A DNA stretch of 64,000 nucleotides, from positions 34,053,554 to 34,117,553 of the forward strand of contig OX485803.1 of assembly GCA_950295325.1 (NCBI GenBank). The letters are read 5' to 3'. Of the stretch, positions 55,441 through 64,000 are shown one piece after another. This DNA comes from Polytrichum commune (lineage: Eukaryota > Streptophyta > Polytrichopsida > Polytrichales > Polytrichaceae). Position 1 is the stretch's first letter. Each line of letters begins with the position of its first letter. The notes under the pieces were generated by a model. It worked only from the letters and a program-made list of their open reading frames with translations. It was not told where the DNA came from and did no database searches. Made by a program: the position numbers and the translations under genes.

Positions 55441-57144
55441 CATTATTAAGCAGTGTGCATTTGTTCATGTGGGCCCTAAGAATATAACCATGGTATGTCC
55501 CAACCTAGTAGTGCAAGGAGATTTAACTTTAAGTCTGATTTTGCACTAGATTAGGGCATCGCATGGTTATTATCTCAAGGTCCACATGAATTAATGTGCA
55601 CTGCTTAATAATGTTATGCACGTCAAGGTATCCATAGTGGACCAGGTGCGTTTAATCGCTCACTAGGGTCATGTATGTTGACACGGATGAGATCTATATT
55701 TTTTAGGCGAACGGAGTTAAGGTTTATGTGGTGGCAGTTTGTGAATGATTGCCCTTAACAACTGATTGCCCAAGAATTAGCATTTAGATGAGTGGTCATA
55801 GGTCACCCTATAGATTGATTGTGTCCGTACAACTTATTAAACCTTTGATAATTAACAACAAGCTCTATAGTAAGAAGTTATAGCATTGCATAAATTCCAA
55901 ATAGTACCTAGTGACACTAAATATTATAAATTGTGTACAAGCTTCACATTGTTGAAACTATGGACAATTGTAATAATTATCACATCTACAACCAAAATGA
56001 AATGTGTGATAAAGTGGAAAAAACTTAGGCCAATAGGTACATACATGGGTGCAAGCACGGTAAAGTGGACAGTTTCTGATCCATGCCTAGTGTTCAGTGA
56101 AAGTGATTCAAAACTATACACTAACTTTGAATTTCATGAAGAAAAAAATCATAAACACTTTTAAAATATAATGATTTACAAAGCCAAGCAAATTATAATG
56201 AAAAAAAGAATTCCAAGAAAAGTCTACATATTTTAGAAGACAGAGCAAGTGGTGTGCAAGTAGGTGATATTGAACAAGTGATTGTCTAAAATTTGCTCAA
56301 ATTGATTACATTAAATTGATGGTTTTCCACAAGGTTTTGTGATGATGCCCTCAAGTAGATAATGAATTCAAGGAACATGAAAGAAAATTCCAACTTCAAA
56401 ATAGTTGAGGTCATGAAATCTACGTCCAAAACCAAACTCAACCATTTGCTTTTGAGCATCACTTTTAATGATAAGTATTGAAGATCTCAACTTGATTTTC
56501 TAAATTTGAATATTCAACACAACAACAACGGTCATCATGAAAAGAAATCCAATTTAAACAATGCTTTGCTACTACTTTTAGGCCTTTGACCAAAAAAATT
56601 ATGGTTTTAGTATACCGGAGCACTTTTTTGGTCCACTTTATCATGCTTGCGCCCACATATTAGAATTTTTTTGGACCCATGTCATTTTTGAACCCACAAT
56701 ATAATATGTTCAAAACTAGAAATACGGAATCAATATTTTTTCATGAAAATTGTGGATTGAAAATGTTATATGATATATTGACATTATATCAATACTATAC
56801 CAGGAATGTCATTATATTTTTAATAAAATATACAACAATGCAAATGTATGCAAAGCCCATCATGAGCAATGAGGATTTTAAAGCATGGACTACCTTCTAC
56901 GACACAAAGAAACACAAAGATTCATTCCAAGCCATTAGAAGAATAACTTATTAAGTTATGTATATAATTTAATGGGTTATAATCCATCTTAATTTTCAAC
57001 CCACACATACACCATAGTGGGCAACAATGTTTCCTACCCACACTAACTTTCAAACACAAAAATAGGTGGAGAAGGTGTAGCTTCTTACTTACTCACCAGC
57101 TCCTTTTACCCTCCAATATCTTTATGTTTGGTGAAATTTATTGT
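55441..57144. other. AT-rich intergenic sequence
   Basis: No gene. Two short stretches near 56040 and 56655 share ATGGGTGCAAGC or its inverse and may be ends of a decayed inverted element: AAAGTGGACAGTTTCTG against CCACTTTATCATGCTTGCGC. Confidence 0.35.
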
Positions 57145-57260
57145 ATCAACACCAATTTGAAACCTTGCATTCCCAACATCCTTGGAATATAAAATGGGGA
57201 TAATATGCAACCTATATGTACCTACTCCCTAGATTTTGTCCACTTTATTGCATGTTCTTG
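57145..57260 (+). repeat. dispersed repeat, copy 2
   Basis: CCTTGCATTCCCAACATCCT continues TGGAATATAAAATGG, then a TATGTACCTACTCCC block and TTTTGTCCACTTTATTGCAT. Confidence 0.6.
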
Positions 57261-57463
57261 TATGTGATAAACTCTCGAAAGGTGGGTGGATGAAAGTCTC
57301 ATGTGAAGTTACTTGGTTAAGTGTTGGAGGAGGGGCAATTGTTGTCATCAACTGTTGAGACTTCTCATTTAGGACTTACTTAGGACCTTGCCACACTGTC
57401 CAGTTAATTTTGCGATTGCTTTGGCTCCATAACCAACCTTTTTGCGTGCCGGAACATGAGGAG

Positions 57464-57997
57464 TTAGGGCCGCTTTACACCTATATAGAGGCCGGGCCGA
57501 TTCCCCTTGAGGCCAATTGCATGAAATTTCAGTCCCTTTTGGGTTGGAGGCCAGCCTCAACTACACATTAGAATAAGAATATAATGGGGGCCAATTTTCC
57601 CATTTGTAAAGGTCTTAGGGTTAAGAAGCTAGGCCGACTCAATAAATCTAGCATAATCCAACGGATCTAGCATAATCTAGCATGAGCCGTTCGTATTTCC
57701 ACATAATCCAATGGATATAGTTCGCTGAAAAATCATATTCTATTAAAAAAAATTGAAATGTGACATTGGTCCCAAGGCCAAGAATTGGCCCTCCATTTTG
57801 GGTGCACCCAATTCATTGAGCTCGGGCTGTGTCATACCTTACATTTTTTTATTAAAAAACTCATACCACCAAACTGGCCCGGCCTCTAGGTGTAAAGGGG
57901 TTGGGACCGATTTCAGCCTTTTGGCCAATCACAAGTGAAGATTTCAAGCCTCTTACACAAGGAGTTGGCCTGGCCTCTAGGTGTAAAGCGGCCCTTA
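57464..57997. mobile_element. PIF/Harbinger (Tourist-like) MITE
   Basis: The element 57467-57994 (528 bp) has ends GGGCCGCTTTACACCTA and the inverse of TAGGTGTAAAGCGGCCC, and TTA on both sides (57464-57466 and 57995-57997). GGCC-type ends with a 3-bp TTA duplication define PIF/Harbinger elements. A third copy of the end motif (GGCCTCTAGGTGTAAAGGGG, about 57880) lies inside, near the right end, suggesting an internal rearrangement. Confidence 0.82.
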
Positions 57998-59239
57998 TAT
58001 TGCCTGCACTAATTGCAAGCCTCATATGGCCGTTCGCAATATGTGCGCTCTATCATCATGATTTTAGCAGTTAACTACCGCTGAATTTAGCCTCCAACAC
58101 CACACCATCATCCGCTCGCATATCGAGAGGCCATCAATTTTTTCATCAGCACTTGCAAAATCAGAGCTTCCTCAATTGCCTGTTGATGATGCCAAGTAAC
58201 ATGCTTGTAGACTCCGAGGCTGCTTCAATGTCCATCACCGTGAAAGGGTGGAAGACTCATGATTCTTGGCACTACTTGCCATAATGTGTTGGGTGGCCCA
58301 CACTAATCGTTGTGAGTTGTGAGTAGATGATGTGCTCACACCACACGATGAACGAGGAGAAGCAGCGGCTAGTTACAGATGAACTGGTTGAGTTTGAGAA
58401 ATATCAAGCAATTGGTGTTCAAGACCTCAAGAAGATTCACGATCGTTTCGGAGAATTTTAGAGAAGAATATACCCCAATTTGTTGAAGAAAAACCGAAAG
58501 ATGTTCACATGTAACCAGTTGGACTTGGAAGCACTTGGAATATCGACTGATTATGCCCAAAAAAACCTCCCCGGACAGCGAGCGCAAGCCTCAGGAGGCG
58601 AAATTGACGTCACTACAAAATAGATGAATTGGACATCGTTCACTGACTTCCTCCAAAGATTTGAGGCAAACAACCATCGACCGTTTTGTATCTAGATTCA
58701 TGTTGAATCATCCAAAGGGCAGACATGCGAAATCTAAACTGTGCTCAAAACGTTTGAACGCCATGCAAATCTTCAAATCAGTCAAGAATCATTTGCACAT
58801 AGGAGTCAACAAAGAACATGTTTAGGATAAGTTGCCCATAAACCACAGAGGTGATAAATGTTAAGTTTAAGTTCATGGACCAGTTCCACTATAAATCAGT
58901 TGAGAGCACACTCCCATATTTGAATCAATCCAAACATGACTAACTCTATTGAATCAAAAACATCCACGTAACACAACATAACAAACGTAAACATGAACAA
59001 GAAAAGTAGATGAAACAGTCAAAAAACCATTCGAACAAGTGTCAAAAGAATCAAAACAAATTGCTCACGACTAGATTATGGGTCACAATTGGACATTAGG
59101 AGGTTAACCAGCAGCAATACAGTTACAAGGAAGGCTTGCCTCCCGTTAAGCCAATTTTGACGGTTTGGTAACTAGTTCAGGTCCCTGATCTCCTAGCTAC
59201 TGTAGTGGCCTCGGGTATGTCTCTTTGTTTAGTAGATTT
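57998..59239. other. intergenic sequence without recognisable genes
   Basis: No signatures or terminal repeats visible. Confidence 0.4.
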
Positions 59240-59400
59240 CTATTGTACCAGCACTAACTCCAATGATCCGATCCTTGCAATTCCAACATCTTTGGAATAT
59301 CATACTATGCAAGGTCCTATTATATGTGCCTATTCCCCAAGTTTCATGCACTTTATCTCATGTTTTTCTATGTGGTAAACAGCCCAAAGTTTCATGTGAA
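59240..59400 (+). repeat. dispersed repeat, copy 3
   Basis: CCTTGCAATTCCAACATCTT continues with TGGAATATCATACTATGCAA, a TATGTGCCTATTCCCCAAG block and CATGCACTTTATCTCATG. Similarity extends to GTGAAGTTACTTGGTT. Confidence 0.6.
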
Positions 59401-59574
59401 GTTACTTGGTTGGAGGAGGAGCAATCGTCATGCATCAACTGTTGAGTCTTCTTCTTTGTCGTTAGTTGCTTACTTACGGACTTCCTTCCATCTATGATAT
59501 CCTTCCTTTCTAACTCATGCTCCCTCACTCACTTAGTTACATACTTGCTCTCCGACATCCTTGATCTTAGGCGA

Positions 59575-59745
59575 ACGTATTGTATTAACGCCGACTCCAA
59601 ACCCTGCATCGTCAACATTCTTGGAATATCATATGCGAGCTATATGTATTCTCCAGGTTTTGTCCACTTTATCACATGTTTCCTCCGTGCGGAAAAAAAA
59701 AAAAAAAAAAAAAACTTTTCAAAGTTCATTCCATGTGAAGTTACT
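59575..59745 (+). repeat. dispersed repeat, copy 4
   Basis: GCCGACTCCAAACCCTGCAT, then AACATTCTTGGAATATCATA, CTCCAGGTTTTGTCCACTTT, an A-run of about 20 at 59693-59714 and CATGTGAAGTTACTTGG. Copies 3 and 4 lie about 335 bases apart and may be a local duplication. Confidence 0.6.
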
Positions 59746-59749
59746 TGGT

Positions 59750-62700
59750 AAGGAGAATTCCAATGATTGCGTGTTTGATTGCATGTCGTGGGCCAGGTGT
59801 GAGTCCCAAGTAAAGCCCGCTTTACACTAGAGCTTGAGTTGAGAGGGGGTTGCCAATTCACCAAGCGTTGCAGTTTTTAGGATTTTGGACAAAATAATTA
59901 ATGCATGATCCAAAGCTCCCACTAGTGAGTCGGAGCTTGACCAACCATCGAGCTCATAAAAGCTTGAGCAAGTGTAGATTGGCATGCCTTGTAGTGAAAT
60001 ATCAAGGGCGCAATGATATCAAACAAAGAAGAAATCATGACAAGCCCAATAATGTCTACAATTTCATTGGCTTGAGACTCACGAAAGGTCGAGAACTCGA
60101 ACCCTTGACATTCTTAAGTGGCCACCATTTGATAATGGCTTAAGACGAAGACCAACAACCCAGTACTTTTACCGAAAGCTTGTCAAAATAGGCATTCCAC
60201 ACATATTAACCCATGAAGACATCATCTAAGCATCATAAACCCCCAGTCAAAAAAACTCAAGCTCCCAAGTTCAAAACTTGAGTTTGAAATCGACTTGAGT
60301 GAACAAACATACATAAGAGGATCATCCCCTCCAATGAGAAGCCTCTTTTCTTTCCTCAACCTCGCTAGTCGTAAATGGTGCCTCATAAGTTCCCCATGCA
60401 CATACATTCTAAACTCCGTAAGATCATGCTTGTGGCAACCAAAGTGCACATGATATTAAGGAGTTTTATATTGTTAACGTGGACGCGTGATGTAAGAGAA
60501 TCAGTATAACATGTAACATTACAGGATAACACAAAGTCAGCATTACAAAAATGACAATAATGACAACGACGACAGCGTGATGCGTGCGAGTGTGCCGTTT
60601 GAACTCGCTCGTGGTTTATTTCAATGTCGAAACCCACGATATAGGGAAAAGAAAACATGATAACAAGGAGTGAGAGCATCCGCTCCCTAGGGTTTCGGGA
60701 TACAAGAGAAAGAGTGACATTAAGGAGGTCGGTGTTACGGAGTTTAGAGTGTAGAATTTCCAAACTATCATTCATTCAATGGACATGATGAAGGGCTTGG
60801 GAGGATTCCCCTATCTTCCCCACCAAGCTTTCCCAAAGCTTGGAGCTTATAATTCGATCGTACATGCCACATGTGGGGTTGACCCGTGGGTCCTCGCACG
60901 TTGACTCCGAATATTTTGTTTTCAAAGGCATGGTAAACGATCATTGGACGCATGTTGAAATTGGAAGGAGAAAGTCGTCCCCGCTTGACTACTTATTTCA
61001 TAACCGCCGCGACTTTATCCCTTTTGAAGTCAAGGTTTTGGGGCTTCTTTTTGTGTGGAGCCTTTTTGTGGAGTTATGGTTCGGGTGACAGGGCGCGGGG
61101 AGTCAACTATGCACGGGCACATGCTCCAACATCGGTGTGTGATTTGGATCCGTCGAATGTCGTTTCCTTTACTAATTTTGAACAAGGCTTATGATCACGC
61201 ATGTCCGGCAACGGTGTGGTGAAGTTTGGGGGCGGCACATGTCGATTCTTAACGAACATTCACTTAAGATCTAGCGCGCGCCAATGAATGTAACATGAAT
61301 GTTACGTATGGCAGTCATACATTTGGGGGTTCAAACGCATGATATTGTGGTACATTTGTGGGTTTTGGGTCTGTCCACTTTTCATATCAAAAAGAATATC
61401 AATTCTGGTGAAAACACGACGAAGGGGTTCTGCATACGAGCTTGTCAATTATGAATCCCTAGCAGTGCAAGTCACCCAACCAACGCATAGGGAATGGATG
61501 ACGTCAAGGTTGCATCTCATTGTATCATCACTATCGAATTGGAGACAAAAGGTTATAATATGTCAATGCTTACTAGTGATGGGAAAGATATGCAAATGCA
61601 TAAATAGAATGCAATGGTTCCAAAACCTTGATCATTGCAAAATTGGCAAGATCAATCCTTATAGATGAATCATTGGAGAGGGGGAAAACAATTCCAAAAT
61701 GGATTAATCAGAAGGCAATGCAAGTGTAAATCGTTTCGCTTAATAGGAAGGCAATTGCACATTGTCATATACTTGGAAGCACTACTTTAGAGCTCAACTG
61801 CATTTTGAACCATGCAATTATTGGTTTCAAACTAATGATACAAAATGGTTTTTTCAAGGCATTATTTTGAGTGTGGGGTCATCATTCAATCAGTACTGAT
61901 ATTATGTTTAATTGGCAAGATATGTTGTGTAAGATGGAAGTGTACAAGGATGTTTAACCCCCAAAAAGCAGCAAGATTTTGCATAGAGTTCGCTTTATTT
62001 TGGAAATGACGCCTTTAAATTGGGATTAGGTTTCACAAACCTCCTTGAGTGTGAACTTAATATGTAATATTTACATAAAAACATCATGTTAGATTAACAA
62101 TATTGACTCCATAAATTTGTGTAGGAATTATGTTGTACATTGTGAACCATATATATATAGGATAGTGTATTGAAAATTCATCTTGAGAATGTTATACTAA
62201 GTATGATCCATAACAACTCCTCAAACATGCAAAATGTCCCTTGAATTTGTGCATAAGCTCTTCCCCCTCCCTCCCCCCTAAAATTACTCTCTATCTCAAC
62301 TTCCCAACCAAAACACAAGGGAGTGAGCATTCACTCTAAAGTGGGTTTACATTTTAACATTTTGTTATTCTAAAATTTTAAGTTGATTGTGAAGCATAGC
62401 ATTGTAAGTCCCTTAAGAGTAATATATTCCTTAAGATATAAATGAATAACATTTATGTAAATACTATACATATGTTAAATTTTCTTTTTTTTTAAATTGA
62501 ATATCATCTCTAGAATTATAAGACCAAATATATACTCGAATTTGAATAGGCTAGTATGGACTTGATGAGTATATTTTGTGCACACTTGTAGGACATAATA
62601 AATATTCAAATCACATAGCAACACACTAACTATGCACATGACAAAATTTTATGTGGCATAAAAAGTCGTGCGCAAATATTTATCTATGAATATAAAAAGT

Positions 62701-64000
62701 TGAAATAATCGGGAAACCATTATTTGTGGTAGGAAGCATCACACAGGGTGAGAATAGTAGTAGGCTTGCAATGGCACACGCAACATTGCTACAATTACAT
62801 ACATAGAAGAAGGAGTAGGCACGGCCCATGGGAGTTGACCATTATCTCGAAATTGTAAGTGGGTGAGCAAAGTGGTACGGATAACAACGAAAGTATCCTA
62901 ATTCCACAAACAAATCACGTGTACATTACTTTGCAAGGGGTCACTATAGGACACACCCAAAGATGCACTTCATGTTAGATGGTACATCTTATTACATGCC
63001 ACATGGTAAACATGTTAGATGTAAAAGGCTTTCATTCAAGTATTACAAGATAAAATCTGAAGAACTAACCAATCATGTGTTCACACCTCGAAATTCGATG
63101 TTTCTTGGAATTTCATAAATTGGGAATGATTGTGGGCACGGACCAAGGAACGTACCAACTTGCACATCTTTCAAGTTGTCCTCTTTTGAAACATTGCATG
63201 TTTTTCTACATAAATATCTATTGAAATCAACACTCGAACAAAATACAAACGCTTTGACATAATATCAACGTGTTATGTTGTAAACATTGTACATTTGATT
63301 TATACCCTACACCATATTTTGAAACACATGTTTCTTTCTTCCTTCCTTTTATTTTCATCACAATATGATATACAATCAAGACTCTTTTTTTTTTGCTTAA
63401 CTAATCTTTTGGCACTTGAGTTCATCATGAAATAACAAACGATAAAGTAATCTGCACATGAAAAACATGTATAATTTGATAATAATAAAATACTAAAAGA
63501 TTGCAAAACTAATTTGAGAAGAAACTTGATGCGTATCATAGACACCTACGGGCAGTTGCCAAGAGATTGTTTTTGAAGACATGCATCTCACAAAGATGTG
63601 TATGTGACCATTATATTTTAAATTCTAATCTAATTAAGGTGGCTACAACTGAACAATAATACGTTAAATTACATTATGGATGTTTATTTTGTCACCTTAT
63701 ATCTTATTTACCATCAATTTTTATTTTATTTTATTTCATAATCATTGAAAGTTGTTTCTAAATTACATATTTGTACTTTATTTTTGTTCCATCTAATTGA
63801 TCATATTTAATTCATCCTTGATATCATTTTTTGCGCTTTGTTGTTATCATCATCATTCCTATTATTATTACTACTATTCTAGTCCCGGGTAGGGTACTCG
63901 TACATGTATTTAATAACCTATGTGCAACGGAAGGGTATTTATCATGGGGCTATTTATCTAAGAAATTGGAATTCTTTACACCCTATCAGTACAGATAAAT
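59750..64000. other. intergenic sequence to the window end
   Basis: No gene, transposon end or RNA gene that I can support. Composition is slightly GC-richer at 60550-61200 but the frames there are short and without signatures. Confidence 0.4.

Noticed and set aside
60035-60130. tRNA-like B-box (GGGTTCGAGTTC on the minus strand)
   Set aside because: There is no convincing A-box spacing, tail or duplication, so it is too weak to call a SINE or a tRNA gene.
1-64000. CRISPR array, rRNA or prokaryotic operon
   Set aside because: The clustered palindromes have no uniform spacers of CRISPR type. Genes have spliceosomal introns, and no rRNA sequence was seen.

Overview
This window looks like nuclear DNA of a land plant. 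It is AT-rich and gene-poor, and the introns have GT..AG borders. It carries a complete Dof transcription factor (a family confined to the green lineage), a small chloroplast-type J-domain protein, short plant-type TTTAGGG telomere-like tracts, and many plant-style transposons. The sequence alone does not fix the species. A non-seed plant is my guess rather than a reading. A 200-base run of N at 18001-18200 is an assembly gap.

Layout. 1-5400: broken transposons (a ~0.7 kb inverted-repeat element, a decayed hAT transposase, a SINE-like copy) and a ~118-bp minisatellite. 6193-6756: J-domain gene. 11285-14052: two copies of one 8-bp-TSD element family, the first with a 1,028-bp Mutator-like element nested in it. 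14702-14965: LINE reverse-transcriptase scrap. 16834-18683: broken low-complexity coding relic with the gap. 19117-20566: two neighbouring hAT-type MITEs. 21180-37510: a large two-gene locus (below). 41276-41662: small secreted protein. 43548-47290: a decayed second copy of parts of the two-gene locus. 50272-50871: three foldback units, one a clear CACTA MITE. 52115-53350: Dof gene, with diverged direct repeats on both sides. 55365-59745: four copies of an unnamed dispersed repeat and a Tourist-like MITE. 59750-64000: nothing recognisable as a gene.

The most interesting part is 21180-37510. Two divergent genes flank a repeat-filled spacer. The minus-strand gene belongs to a transposase-like family (DUF7869-type: DNC and GHTHxDID motifs). 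It is dead, with two in-frame stops and a 1,934-bp solo LTR flanked by a 5-bp target duplication. The plus-strand gene is apparently intact. It encodes a protein of about 1,650 residues with a ParB-like DGQHS motif, a possible degenerate DNA-methylase-like motif, an acidic linker and a C-terminal FCP1/NIF-type HAD phosphatase domain. About 21 copies of a 22-bp palindrome (arms GTTTGGGTCG and CGACCCAAAC, variable 2-base centre) sit almost only at this locus. They lie upstream of the dead gene as a 141-bp tandem array, in four introns of the large gene, and twice inside one exon. The relic at 43.5-47.3 kb carries the same transposase-like family, a HAD domain and one decayed palindrome, so these parts have probably moved together. 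I read this as a candidate undescribed large plant DNA transposon with its own putative binding-site system. That reading is inference.
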